Shown in pieces: positions 8,968 through 18,108 of a DNA stretch of 61,457 nt; position 1 is the stretch's first letter, and each line of letters begins with the position of its first letter. Source of the stretch: Oscillospiraceae bacterium (GTDB lineage: Bacteria; Bacillota; Clostridia; Oscillospirales; Ruminococcaceae); assembly GCA_030539275.1 (NCBI GenBank), contig JAUNSK010000024.1:1-61457 (forward strand), read 5' to 3'. The notes beneath the pieces are model-generated. The model saw only the letters and a list, made by a program, of their open reading frames with translations. It searched no databases and was not told the DNA's origin. The translations under genes were made by a program, and so were the position numbers.

Positions 8968-8996
8968 TTGACTTTAGAAAGTCATAGATATATAAT
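8968..8996 (+). promoter_or_regulatory. Promoter of the dockerin pseudo-peptidase gene, with overlapping dyad
   Basis: TTGACT (8968-8973) and TATAAT (8991-8996) have a 17-base spacer. A perfect dyad GACTTT-AG-AAAGTC at 8970-8983 covers the -35 box and upstream spacer, where a repressor could act. The gene's ribosome binding site AAGGAG is at 9022-9027. Confidence 0.65.
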
Positions 8997-9032
8997 TATA
9001 AAGCAAAATAACTAGAAATATAAGGAGATAAA

Positions 9033-10799
9033 ATGAAGAGATTTATCAAATGTCTGGCGTGTATAACAGCCGCTAACCTGTCTTTTTTTTGTGTTATTCC
9101 AACAGAGAATTACCTTGAAACACAAATATGTGCATCTTATACAGATGGATATGACATAAATACCGGTTTTGATTTAACAGAGTTTAAAAATGATCTTCAA
9201 CATAATGAAGAAGCACTTCTGGAATCCGGAAATCATGAAAATGCCCTTACATATTCAAATAATATTCTGACAAAGTTAGATGAGCTCGCTACAGATTACA
9301 ACATTCTTCAGTGCAGATATTTTTGTGATAACTCGGATATGGATTTATTCTATACTCTGCAGACCTGCGCATCTGATCTGTATGGAGCTCAGAATGCATT
9401 TACTGACTTTATCAGGGAACTTGGAGAAAAAGAATGTTTTACAGATCTGACTGACTTATATAAAATATCTCAGAATGTAAATATTGATTTTGCACGTAAC
9501 CAGTCTCAGCTGATCTCAGATTACTATAATTGCAGCGATCCGGAAAAAATGTCTGACATTTACTTAAGGCTTACCCGTCTCAGATGCAGCGAGGCAAAAG
9601 ACAACAATTACATAGCTTATCCGGATATGATCTATTCAACTGTTTATCAACGTGATTATTCTCCTCAGAATATAGATCAGATAAACGACTCTGTACAAAA
9701 ACTTATCAGCGTTTTAAAAACATTTAATCTGAAAACATCTGATAACAATTCTATTGATACGCAAATGTCACCAGATGAAACAATGAGTTTTTTTGAATCC
9801 GGACTATCACCTTTTTCTGAAGAAATAAAGTCGGTATACTCTTATGCCACGCAGAATAACCTTTTTTCACTGGTAAGCGGTGAAAATATTTCAAATGGAG
9901 CATTTACTGCATACCTTTATAAATATAATGAACCTCGTTGTGTAATCGGATATAATGGAAACAAAAATGATATCTCAGATCTGACCCGGCAGTTTGGAGT
10001 ATTTCTCAGCAAGTACTATAAGGACTGTAACTGTAAATATTACACGGACAAGTGTGATAATAACGATATAGAACAAACCATCAGCAATTATTTCAGACTG
10101 ATTTATGACCAGAGAAATGAAACAGAGTATAAAAAAACTATTTCACAGATAATTGAAAGTCTTATTAATTCATATGTTATTAATGAGTTCGAAACATACG
10201 CATATTCAGAGCCTGATCTTACTGCTGAAAAACTCAGTCACAAATACTGTGAAATAAGAAAAAATGCAGGCTTTAGCTATGGAGACGAACAGGATTCTGA
10301 TTCTGACTGGGTTTACATCGAAAACCTGTATACTACTCCTTTTCTTATGACAGGCAATATGACAGCCTCTCTTAATGCACTGGAATTGTTTAATGTTCTC
10401 GAAACAGAGGGTCCTGATAAAGCCAGCATTATATTTGATGAATTTGTAACCAGTACCAGGGATAATACAATGACACAGCTGATTAACAGCACCGGTATTC
10501 ATTCATGTCTGGTTTCAGATGATATTAACGAACTCGCTGTAAGGTTAAAATCAGAGCTTTCCGAAATATCAGACCCTGATGACAGCAGTAAGACCGGAGA
10601 TATCAATAATGATTCATATGTAAATGCTGTTGATCTTGTTATCCTGAAAAAAATCATACTATGCTCTATTAGTGACAATACACTATCAGAGTACGGATAT
10701 TCACTTTATAACGCTGATCTGAATCACGACGATTATATAAACATATTTGATCTTCACAGACTGATGAGTCTGATTTTAACAAACAGCACAGATAAATAA
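9033..10799 (+). CDS. Secreted dockerin protein, M3 oligoendopeptidase F-like with destroyed active site
   Basis: This protein of 588 residues has a signal peptide (about 1-34) and a C-terminal type I dockerin (about 522-585: GDINNDSYVNAVDL and ADLNHDDYINIFDL), so it should attach to a cohesin on the cell surface or cellulosome. The middle is helical and follows the layout of M3 family (PepF) peptidases: NG-x-x-x-D before the catalytic helix, and later a FExxAY...LTAEKL...Y block, a DWVYIENLYTTPF block and a LFNVLETEG block like the PepF C-terminal half. Where PepF has HEFGH, this protein has RQFGV at 319-323, so both zinc-binding histidines and the catalytic glutamate are gone; no obvious third zinc ligand follows. 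I infer a non-catalytic binding or scaffold role. The M3 assignment rests on pattern memory and needs a profile search. It is transcribed divergently from the Rhs toxin. Confidence 0.7.
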   Translation: MKRFIKCLACITAANLSFFCVIPTENYLETQICASYTDGYDINTGFDLTEFKNDLQHNEEALLESGNHENALTYSNNILTKLDELATDYNILQCRYFCDNSDMDLFYTLQTCASDLYGAQNAFTDFIRELGEKECFTDLTDLYKISQNVNIDFARNQSQLISDYYNCSDPEKMSDIYLRLTRLRCSEAKDNNYIAYPDMIYSTVYQRDYSPQNIDQINDSVQKLISVLKTFNLKTSDNNSIDTQMSPDETMSFFESGLSPFSEEIKSVYSYATQNNLFSLVSGENISNGAFTAYLYKYNEPRCVIGYNGNKNDISDLTRQFGVFLSKYYKDCNCKYYTDKCDNNDIEQTISNYFRLIYDQRNETEYKKTISQIIESLINSYVINEFETYAYSEPDLTAEKLSHKYCEIRKNAGFSYGDEQDSDSDWVYIENLYTTPFLMTGNMTASLNALELFNVLETEGPDKASIIFDEFVTSTRDNTMTQLINSTGIHSCLVSDDINELAVRLKSELSEISDPDDSSKTGDINNDSYVNAVDLVILKKIILCSISDNTLSEYGYSLYNADLNHDDYINIFDLHRLMSLILTNSTDK

Positions 10800-10835
10800 T
10801 ACTATGTTGATTACAGTTATATTAATAATAAATAC

Positions 10836-10871
10836 AAATGCAGACGTCAGTATATTTTGACGTCTGCATTT
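10836..10871 (+). terminator. Terminator after the dockerin pseudo-peptidase (duplicate copy)
   Basis: A perfect 14-bp stem AAATGCAGACGTCA / TGACGTCTGCATTT with an 8-base loop sits 37 bases after the stop codon and runs into a T-rich tract. The same 14-bp stem occurs at 12587-12622 after polC, so the two are copies of one element. It can work in both directions. Confidence 0.8.
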
Positions 10872-10888
10872 TTCACTTTTTTAAGACT

Positions 10889-10957
10889 GGTTCTGATCTT
10901 TTCATCCTCTATAAGATACTTGTTTGCGTGCGACTTAAACAGATCGACAGGAAGGAA
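10889..10957 (-). pseudogene. Fossil of a polC 3' segment
   Basis: Bases 10891-10957 match 12844-12910, inside polC near its 3' end, at about 87 percent by my count (9 mismatches in 67). Translated in the polC frame, the 23 codons give FLPVDLFKSHANKYLIEDEK plus IRT; 18 of 23 residues equal polC, and most changes are conservative. A TAA stop precedes the segment, and polC similarity ends on both sides. The adjoining hairpin at 10836-10871 equals the terminator that follows polC. I read this as the remains of a second polC 3' end, with the sequence between the segment and the terminator deleted. Confidence 0.7.
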
Positions 10958-11009
10958 TTAATATCAGGACCGCTTGGCGGCTATTATGACTTATATTATG
11001 AAGTCACGA

Positions 11010-12389
11010 TCAGGTTGTTACGTCTGCTTTATTTTTCTCCAGCAGCTCATGCTTCATCAGACAATGATCAAGTATATTTAACTGACCATCATCGTTGAGA
11101 TCAGCAGCTCTCCAGTTCACAAGTCTGTTATCAGGCATGTTCAGCTGCCACCTTGTGAGCAGCGCAACATCAGCTATACTGAATGATCCGTCACCGCTTA
11201 CGTCTCCGGATACTGACTTTCTTAGTTTGATTTTTATATCACTGGAATTGTTATTATAATGTGTTCCTTCAAAATAATCATCAGGAAGATAATATTCACG
11301 GGGCAGATCAATATCGATAACCTCATAGCCCAGGACTCCGAATCCACTTTCAAAACCTGATGTATCGATCACATAAGGATTCTGTACACTATAATCCCAT
11401 TTCGATGCTGGTCCCCAATTCGTTGCCCACGCAAATGAACCATCCTGCATAATATATTCAGTTTCATATTCTGTATGGAAACTGATCAGATATTCACCGG
11501 TATTATCAGATCGGATAAGCTTTCCTGTATCATGATCAACAACCCAGATCCTTTGTGTATTGTTATCAGGCACTTTGGCTTTAATGTATTCCTCAGCACT
11601 TACAGATTCAAGCGTAATAGTCTTTTTTTCATGATCAATTGCCTTAACCCTGATTATATCGTCACCAATATACTTTTCGTAGTACTCAGGCAGAAATACA
11701 GGCAGTACACGATTGTTTATGTGATAATCATAGCAAAGAAGATGTTTATTCCTGTCAACCAGGTCTCCGGCCTCCAGCGTCCTTGCGTCTTCATACGTAA
11801 TACCGTCAAGCTGCGGAGCGATATAAAAAGCGAGTCCGTCTATTCCAACCAGCTCAGCATCAAAAGGCAGAACGTAATCTTTTTCATTAATGAAAACCAG
11901 ATCATATCCGCCCTTTGTATTAACTACATTTGCATAACTTCCTGCACCATTTCCGACATAGTGAACAGTGTCATATTTCTTAAGCTTTGCTCCGAGAGAA
12001 AGTTCAGAAGTATTATACACAACACTTTCTTCTATATCCTTAGAAACTGATATGGCAATATTCATGCCGGTATTCTCCCTGCCGGCAATGACAGCTGTAA
12101 TTACAGCTGTTCCATCACTTATTCCTGTAACCATTCCCGCCGTATCTACATCTGCAACCCTTTTATCACTTGACGTATAAGTTACTTCCTGTTTTGCTCC
12201 GTTTGACCATTCCAGTTCAAGCTGAACCTTTTCGCCAATAGCTATTGCATCCTTTTTTACTGATACACCTCTTATGCTGGCATACTGCGTATATGCATAT
12301 GCCGTATCTGATATGTACGCCCCTATATAGCTGCCTGACAGACATATACAACCTGCAATAATTGATGCCGTAACCACTTTAATATTCAT
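11010..12389 (-). CDS. Secreted protein with Big_2-like domain and type I dockerin
   Basis: The product has 459 residues from the ATG at 12389; a GTG at 12398 is also possible and neither has ideal ribosome binding site spacing. It has a signal peptide (about 1-33), then a bacterial Ig-like (Big_2) domain near 36-120 with typical VTYTSSDKRVADVD and GTAVITA strands. A unique region of about 270 residues follows, rich in Tyr, Asp and Trp, that I do not recognise. A C-terminal dockerin (GDVSGDGSFSIADVALL and ADLNDDGQLNILDHCLM) completes it. The Big_2 fold usually mediates adhesion or acts as a spacer on the surface; the dockerin points to attachment to a scaffoldin or anchoring cohesin. The catalytic or binding function is unknown. 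It lies between the two copies of the polC terminator stem and has its own promoter. Confidence 0.8.
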   Translation of the reverse strand: MNIKVVTASIIAGCICLSGSYIGAYISDTAYAYTQYASIRGVSVKKDAIAIGEKVQLELEWSNGAKQEVTYTSSDKRVADVDTAGMVTGISDGTAVITAVIAGRENTGMNIAISVSKDIEESVVYNTSELSLGAKLKKYDTVHYVGNGAGSYANVVNTKGGYDLVFINEKDYVLPFDAELVGIDGLAFYIAPQLDGITYEDARTLEAGDLVDRNKHLLCYDYHINNRVLPVFLPEYYEKYIGDDIIRVKAIDHEKKTITLESVSAEEYIKAKVPDNNTQRIWVVDHDTGKLIRSDNTGEYLISFHTEYETEYIMQDGSFAWATNWGPASKWDYSVQNPYVIDTSGFESGFGVLGYEVIDIDLPREYYLPDDYFEGTHYNNNSSDIKIKLRKSVSGDVSGDGSFSIADVALLTRWQLNMPDNRLVNWRAADLNDDGQLNILDHCLMKHELLEKNKADVTT

Positions 12390-12427
12390 AACCCCCACTA
12401 ACCTTTCATATATAATCAGTTACATTT

Positions 12428-12456
12428 ATTGTATCATGAATATTGTTTAATTACAA
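12428..12456 (-). promoter_or_regulatory. Promoter of the Big_2/dockerin gene
   Basis: TTGTAA (12456-12451), a 17-base spacer and TACAAT (12433-12428) lie 39 bases ahead of the ATG on the minus strand. Confidence 0.55.
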
Positions 12457-12586
12457 TAATTACTTTTTTAAGTACAAACAACTGAATTTTGTTTTAACAT
12501 GAAATAGTCATATGTATAATCCACAAGTGTAATTTCCTTATATGGTATGTCATACTCTTTTACATGATCTTTATATTTTTAAATCA

Positions 12587-12622
12587 AAATGCAGACGTCA
12601 GTAATTTTTGACGTCTGCATTT
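12587..12622 (-). terminator. Terminator of the pyrH-polC operon
   Basis: A perfect 14-bp stem (AAATGCAGACGTCA / TGACGTCTGCATTT) lies 28 bases past the polC stop. It is identical in both arms to the hairpin at 10836-10871; only the loop differs. Confidence 0.75.
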
Positions 12623-12649
12623 ATTATTTATATTATGAGAAATTTCCTA

Positions 12650-15600
12650 TCAGAATAATGTCATCTGACTCGACTTAGGAAGGCTTCCGAATGTGCCCAT
12701 TTTTTCAAGTGTCTCAATTACAGTTTTTGATGCACCGCTGTTTGCCTGAAATTCTTCTATAGAAATGAAGTTGCCGGCCTGCGCTGCCTCATAAAGGCCG
12801 TTTGCAGCGGCTTCACCTATTCCCGGTACAGCACCGAACGGAATTCTGATCTTTCCGTCCTCTATCAGATACTTGTTTCCGTGTGATTTATACAGATCGA
12901 TAGGAAGAAAAGAATATCCGCGGCACAGCATCTCATTTGTAATATACAGCATATCAAGTGTCGCTGTTTCCTTTGCAGAACGTTCATTTCCCATATCACG
13001 AAGTTCGATACATTTTTCATGTACTGCTTCTTTTCCGAGTATTGCTGTAGCAGCATCAAAATCACTGCCTCTGACAGTAAAGTATGTCGCATAGAATTCA
13101 AGCGGTTTATGCAGCTTGAACCAGCCTAGCTTGATAGCAGCGATAACATATGCTGCGGCATGTGCCTTAGGGAACATGTACTTGATCTTCAGACAGCTGT
13201 CGATATACCACTGCGGTACATTATGATCAAGCAGCATCTGGATCAGCTCCGGCGTAAATGTTTTAGGTGCTTTACCCTTACGGGTATTTTCCATGATCTG
13301 AAATGCCTGCTTAGGCTCTACGCCCTTGTACAGGAGATAAGTCATGATACTGTCACGCGTACCGATAACCTCAGAAATCGTACACGTACCCTGTTCGATA
13401 AGATCTTTTGCATTTCCAAGCCAAACATCCGTACCGTGTGAGAGTCCGGATATCTGAAGGAAGTCACTGAACTTGGTAGGCTTGGAATCCATAAGCATTC
13501 CTATAGTAAATCCTGTACCCATCTCAGGGATGCCAAGACTTCCTGTCGGACAGAATATATCGTCTTTTGTTACTCCAAGAACCTCTGCATCTGTTATCAT
13601 CCTTATTACATCAGGATCAGATGTCGGGACATCCTTGATAAGTATTCCTGTCATGTCTTCAAGATGTTTATAGAGTGTAGGAACGACATGTCCAAGTTCA
13701 TCAAGCTTAAGGATAGTATCATGAAGTGAATGGAAGTCGAAGTGAGTTGTGATAACCTCAGAATCCGCACAGTCAGCCGGATGCTGAACAGGAGTAAAGT
13801 CGTAAACTTCGTAATCATTAGGTACAACAACCATTCCTCCCGGATGCTGACCTGTTGTTTTCTTTACACCGGTACATCCGATAGACAATCTCAGAATCTC
13901 TGCATTGTTGCAGTCTATCCCCTTGTCAGTACAGTAACCCTTGGCATAGCCGAATGCCGTCTTTTCAGCAACCGTACTGATAGTTCCGGCTTTGAAGACG
14001 TTCGAGCGTCCGAAAAGCTGTTCTGTATAACGGTGCGCTGATGACTGATATTCACCTGAAAAGTTAAGATCTATATCAGGAGCTTTATCTCCGTCAAAGC
14101 CAAGGAATGTTTCAAATGGTATGTCATGTCCTTCACGAAGCATGTCCGTACCACAGTGAGGACAGTTCTTCTGCGGAAGGTCAAAACCAGATCCGTAGGT
14201 ACCGCTGGTATCAAACTCACTGTACTTGCACTGCGGACATATATAATGCGGACAAAGCGGATTAACCTCTGAAATTCCCGCCATGGAAGCTACGAAGGAT
14301 GATCCTACTGATCCTCTTGAACCGACCTGATAACCGTGGTCAACGCTGTTCCATACAAGCTTCTGTGCTATGATATAGAGAACGGCAAAGCCGTGTTTGA
14401 TAATAGAGTCAAGCTCTCTCTTAAGTCTCTTTTCAACTATCTCAGGCAGCGGCTCACCGTATATCTCGTGTGCCTTATCATGCGTGATCCTTACAAGGTC
14501 TTCCTCAGCACCGTCAATTGTAGGCGTATATGTTCCTCTTGGTATCGGTCTTACAGGCTCAACCATATCTGCAAACATATTAGGATTTTTAATAACTACC
14601 TCATAAGCCTTTTCTTCTCCGAGATAGTCAAATTCACGAAGCATTTCGTCTGTAGTTCGCAGATACAAAGGCGGCTGGCTTCCTGCATCCTTAAAGCCGT
14701 TTCCTGCCTGAAGAATTTCTCTGAATATGCTGTCCTTTTTATCCATGAAGTGAACATCACAAGTCGCAACAACAGGAATTGAAAGTTCTTCTCCAAGGGC
14801 TACAACTTTTTTATTGAGCTCCTTCAGTTCATCCTCATTTCTGACCATTCCGTTTCTGATCATAAACTCATTATTCATATGAGGCTGGATCTCAAGGTAA
14901 TCATAAAACTTTGCCAGTGATACTATCTCATCATGAGGCTTGTTTTCAATTATAGCTGTAAACAGCTCTCCTGCCTCACAGGCACTTCCGAAAATCAGTC
15001 CTTCCCTGTGTTCTTCAAGAACACTCTTTGGCATAAGCGGCTTTTTGTAGAAGTACTTAAGATGGCTGTAAGATACGAGCTTGTAAAGATTTTTGAGTCC
15101 GAGCTGATTTCTTACAAGAATGATCTGATGGAAAGACTTTAGTTTTTTAACGTCTATTTTGCTGATTTTAGTATTAAGATGTGCGTATGTTGATACATCG
15201 TTGTTCTGAACCAGTCTCTTAACAAGTTCAAGATAGATCTTTGCAAGCATTCTTGCATCATCAGACGCACGGTGGTGATCAAATTTTCCAAGCTTCAGAT
15301 GCTTGGCTACTATATTGAGCTTGTGCTTTGCAAGTTCAGGCAGCATAGCCTGACACATTACGAGTGTATCTATGTACCTGTATCTGAAATCTATATCATG
15401 TCTTGAACAGACAGCATTAATGAATGAGACATCAAATCTTGCGTTATGCGCCGCAAGAATACTGTTTTCACCGCAGTAATCCATAAACATACGGACTGCC
15501 TCTGCCTCATCCGGAGCATTTTCAACCATACCGTTTGTTATGCCTGTTAGCTCAGTTATCTTTGGAGGTATAGGCATACCAGGATTTACGTATGTCTTGA

Positions 15601-16999
15601 ACTCGTCAATTATCTGCATATTGCGTATCTTGACGGCACCGATCTCTGTCAGGCGGTCATTTTTGCTGCTAAGCCCTGTTGTTTCTACATCAAACACTAT
15701 CAGTTCTTCATTGATATCCCTGTCATCAGGTTCATTTATTACTTTTAGTGTGTTTATATCATTAACAACATAAGCCTCACAGCCATACAGTACCTTGAAA
15801 TCCGGGTCCTTCAGCGCATCAAGTGTATTCATAGCCTCAGGGAATGCCTGAACATTTCCATGATCAGTAACAGCAACAGCCGGATGTCCCCACGCATGAG
15901 CACGTTCTATGAGTTTTGCAGCAGGAGTAACCGCATCCATTGCTGACATAGCAGTATGCATATGAAGCTCTACACGCTTTACAGGTGCATCATCAGTCTT
16001 CTTCAGAGTTTTTCCCATCTCAATTGAATCAGCCATAATTGAGATATCCTTTGCAAAGTTATCATAGTCAACACGGCCGTTTATTATCAGCGTCGAACCT
16101 TTTTTAATAAGTCCGAGACCGCCTTCTTTTATTTTATCGTTCTTTTCAAATACTTTAATAAGCAGAGAACCGGTATAATCAGTTATAGTAAAAGTAAATA
16201 CGGTTCTGTCATTTTTGATTTCCTTGCTTTCCATCTCAAAGACATCACCCCATACAGTGACCTTAGTACCCGGATGATTCACAGCTTCACCTATAGGCAT
16301 AGCTTCCTGTCGTATTTCCTTACCCCTGAGAAGTGTAACAAGACCGTCAGCAAACTGTACACCTTTAAGATTAAGTGCACTGACAGTGACCTCACGGAAA
16401 GATGCCTGCTTTGCGGGCGCACCAGCTGATGAACCTGATGAAGCAGGTGACGCTGAAAACTGCTCTGTGTGTTTCGGAAGCTGTGACAGAGTCTCCTCTA
16501 TCATTTTTTCATGATCCTCAGCGGCAACAGTCAGTTCACCGCGCAGCTCAACTCTGACATCTATAGAAAACTCACTCTTGATAAGATCTGACAACTCCCT
16601 GCAGAAGTTTGCCTTCATGAGCAGTTCATAACCACCTGTTTTCAGATCAATGATAATTGTGTCCCCTTCCATGGAAACATCACATTCATCAAGAAATCCG
16701 TTGACAACACTGAGTTTTCTTTTAAGCTTTGATCTGAGTACGGGAAAATAATCAAGAGAGAACAACTCAGAAGGATAAAAGCATAAAATATTGATCTTTT
16801 CCATTTTGAGCCCTGCCATCAGATTTTTCTCGAACGAAAGAAGGCTCTCATAATCAACCAGCTGTGTAAAATGAATATAGAACGACATAGAAGTCAGATT
16901 TACTGTATAAGTAATTTTAAAAACATGGCCCTTTGTTATTACCGGCGGAATATCAAGATTAAATTCTTTCAGAAAATCAAGAACATTTATCTCATTCAT
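12650..16999 (-). CDS. polC: DNA polymerase III PolC-type alpha subunit
   Basis: This is the replicative polymerase of Gram-positive bacteria, 1449 residues, the usual size. Parts in order: N-terminal region; OB fold (about 225-325, ATVWGDVFEM-like strands); PHP domain beginning VELHMHTAMSAMDA near 341, interrupted as usual by the DEDDh proofreading exonuclease near 430-590 (VFDVETTGLSSKNDRLTEIG); the PHP remainder; a zinc finger near 916-948 (CPHYICPQC ... CPHCG); the polymerase palm with KAPDIDLNFSGEYQ near 976; and the fingers and C-terminal region. The embedded exonuclease separates PolC from DnaE. It is the last gene of the pyrH operon, in the same place as in Bacillus and relatives. A degraded copy of codons around 12844-12910 lies downstream at 10889-10957. 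Confidence 0.97.
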   Translation of the reverse strand: MNEINVLDFLKEFNLDIPPVITKGHVFKITYTVNLTSMSFYIHFTQLVDYESLLSFEKNLMAGLKMEKINILCFYPSELFSLDYFPVLRSKLKRKLSVVNGFLDECDVSMEGDTIIIDLKTGGYELLMKANFCRELSDLIKSEFSIDVRVELRGELTVAAEDHEKMIEETLSQLPKHTEQFSASPASSGSSAGAPAKQASFREVTVSALNLKGVQFADGLVTLLRGKEIRQEAMPIGEAVNHPGTKVTVWGDVFEMESKEIKNDRTVFTFTITDYTGSLLIKVFEKNDKIKEGGLGLIKKGSTLIINGRVDYDNFAKDISIMADSIEMGKTLKKTDDAPVKRVELHMHTAMSAMDAVTPAAKLIERAHAWGHPAVAVTDHGNVQAFPEAMNTLDALKDPDFKVLYGCEAYVVNDINTLKVINEPDDRDINEELIVFDVETTGLSSKNDRLTEIGAVKIRNMQIIDEFKTYVNPGMPIPPKITELTGITNGMVENAPDEAEAVRMFMDYCGENSILAAHNARFDVSFINAVCSRHDIDFRYRYIDTLVMCQAMLPELAKHKLNIVAKHLKLGKFDHHRASDDARMLAKIYLELVKRLVQNNDVSTYAHLNTKISKIDVKKLKSFHQIILVRNQLGLKNLYKLVSYSHLKYFYKKPLMPKSVLEEHREGLIFGSACEAGELFTAIIENKPHDEIVSLAKFYDYLEIQPHMNNEFMIRNGMVRNEDELKELNKKVVALGEELSIPVVATCDVHFMDKKDSIFREILQAGNGFKDAGSQPPLYLRTTDEMLREFDYLGEEKAYEVVIKNPNMFADMVEPVRPIPRGTYTPTIDGAEEDLVRITHDKAHEIYGEPLPEIVEKRLKRELDSIIKHGFAVLYIIAQKLVWNSVDHGYQVGSRGSVGSSFVASMAGISEVNPLCPHYICPQCKYSEFDTSGTYGSGFDLPQKNCPHCGTDMLREGHDIPFETFLGFDGDKAPDIDLNFSGEYQSSAHRYTEQLFGRSNVFKAGTISTVAEKTAFGYAKGYCTDKGIDCNNAEILRLSIGCTGVKKTTGQHPGGMVVVPNDYEVYDFTPVQHPADCADSEVITTHFDFHSLHDTILKLDELGHVVPTLYKHLEDMTGILIKDVPTSDPDVIRMITDAEVLGVTKDDIFCPTGSLGIPEMGTGFTIGMLMDSKPTKFSDFLQISGLSHGTDVWLGNAKDLIEQGTCTISEVIGTRDSIMTYLLYKGVEPKQAFQIMENTRKGKAPKTFTPELIQMLLDHNVPQWYIDSCLKIKYMFPKAHAAAYVIAAIKLGWFKLHKPLEFYATYFTVRGSDFDAATAILGKEAVHEKCIELRDMGNERSAKETATLDMLYITNEMLCRGYSFLPIDLYKSHGNKYLIEDGKIRIPFGAVPGIGEAAANGLYEAAQAGNFISIEEFQANSGASKTVIETLEKMGTFGSLPKSSQMTLF

Positions 17000-17020
17000 G
17001 TAAGCTTTTTTCCCCGTTCA

Positions 17021-18058
17021 TTATAAATTATCTATCTCCCTGAGAAGCTCATCGAGTATATCCTCTTCGGCAATCTTTCGGATTATTTCTCCCTTTTTAA
17101 AGAGAACTGCACATCCGTCACCGCCTGCAATACCGATATCAGCTTCTTTTGCCTCTCCTGGTCCGTTTACCACACAGCCCATAACGGCCACTTTAATATC
17201 CTTGTCAACATTCTCAAGTGCTTTTTCAACCTTTTGTGCAAGTCCGATAAGATCTATTCTCGTTCTTCCGCATGTTGGACATGAAACCAGTGAAACGCCG
17301 CCCCTGAGTCCGAGACTTTTAAGTATATCCTTTGCAGCGTATACCTCACGCACAGGATCACCTGTGAGTGAAACTCTTATTGTTTCGCCGATCCCGTCAC
17401 AAAGAAGAGATCCTATTCCAATGGCAGACTTGATGATTCCCATTCTCTCTGTTCCGGCTTCAGTTACGCCAAGATGAAGAGGATATTCACACTCTGATGC
17501 CATTTCCCTGTATGACTCTATCATGGCAGGAACATTTGATGATTTTATAGAAATAACTATGTCATCGAAATCAAATCTGTTGAGCATCCCTACATGGTTG
17601 AGCGCACTCTCTACCATTGCCAGCGGGGTCGGACCGCCGTACTTGGCAAGCAGATCCTTTTCAACACTTCCTGAATTAACTCCGATACGAATAGGGATAT
17701 TTTTTGCACTGCATGCCTGTGCAACCGCCTTTACCCTGTCCATGTCACCTATATTTCCCGGGTTTATGCGTATCTTGTCTATTCCCGCATCACATGCCAT
17801 CAACGCAAGCTTATAATCAAAATGAATATCGGCAACAAGCGGAACACTGACCTTTTCCTTTATTGCAGGAATCAGTGCGATCGCTTCCTTATCAGGAATA
17901 GCTGCACGAATTATTTCGCAGCCTGCCTTTTCAAGTTCAACAGCCTGTCTGACACTGCCTTCTATATCATCACTTCTGGTATTGAGCATTGACTGAATAT
18001 ATATATGTCTGCCGTCAAGTGTGAGATCTTTGATCTTAACAGGTTTTACGTTTCTCAA
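17021..18058 (-). CDS. ispG: 4-hydroxy-3-methylbut-2-enyl diphosphate synthase
   Basis: IspG (GcpE) carries out the penultimate step of the non-mevalonate isoprenoid pathway, reducing MEcPP to HMBPP with a [4Fe-4S] cluster. The protein has 345 residues, the compact bacterial form. It begins with the typical KPVKIKDLTLDG-x-x-x-YIQSM segment. The cluster ligands are visible as CPTC near residue 260 and the single Cys of MGCVVNGPGEAKEADIG near 294. It sits between rseP and polC, in the position often taken by proS in Bacillus. With dxr two genes upstream, the operon carries two steps of the same pathway. Confidence 0.96.
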   Translation of the reverse strand: MRNVKPVKIKDLTLDGRHIYIQSMLNTRSDDIEGSVRQAVELEKAGCEIIRAAIPDKEAIALIPAIKEKVSVPLVADIHFDYKLALMACDAGIDKIRINPGNIGDMDRVKAVAQACSAKNIPIRIGVNSGSVEKDLLAKYGGPTPLAMVESALNHVGMLNRFDFDDIVISIKSSNVPAMIESYREMASECEYPLHLGVTEAGTERMGIIKSAIGIGSLLCDGIGETIRVSLTGDPVREVYAAKDILKSLGLRGGVSLVSCPTCGRTRIDLIGLAQKVEKALENVDKDIKVAVMGCVVNGPGEAKEADIGIAGGDGCAVLFKKGEIIRKIAEEDILDELLREIDNL

Positions 18059-18108
18059 TATTTAACACCTCATTATAAAAGGCGAACATGGTCCGCCTTT
18101 ATTATTTG

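Noticed and set aside
10838-11098. A plus-strand frame of 86 codons after the pseudo-peptidase
   Set aside because: It begins inside a terminator stem and runs antisense through the polC fossil and the end of the Big_2/dockerin gene; no ribosome binding site.
12390-12398. GTG start for the Big_2/dockerin gene
   Set aside because: Not excluded, but the ATG at 12389 gives a normal signal peptide (MNIKVVTASIIAG); the GTG only adds three residues.
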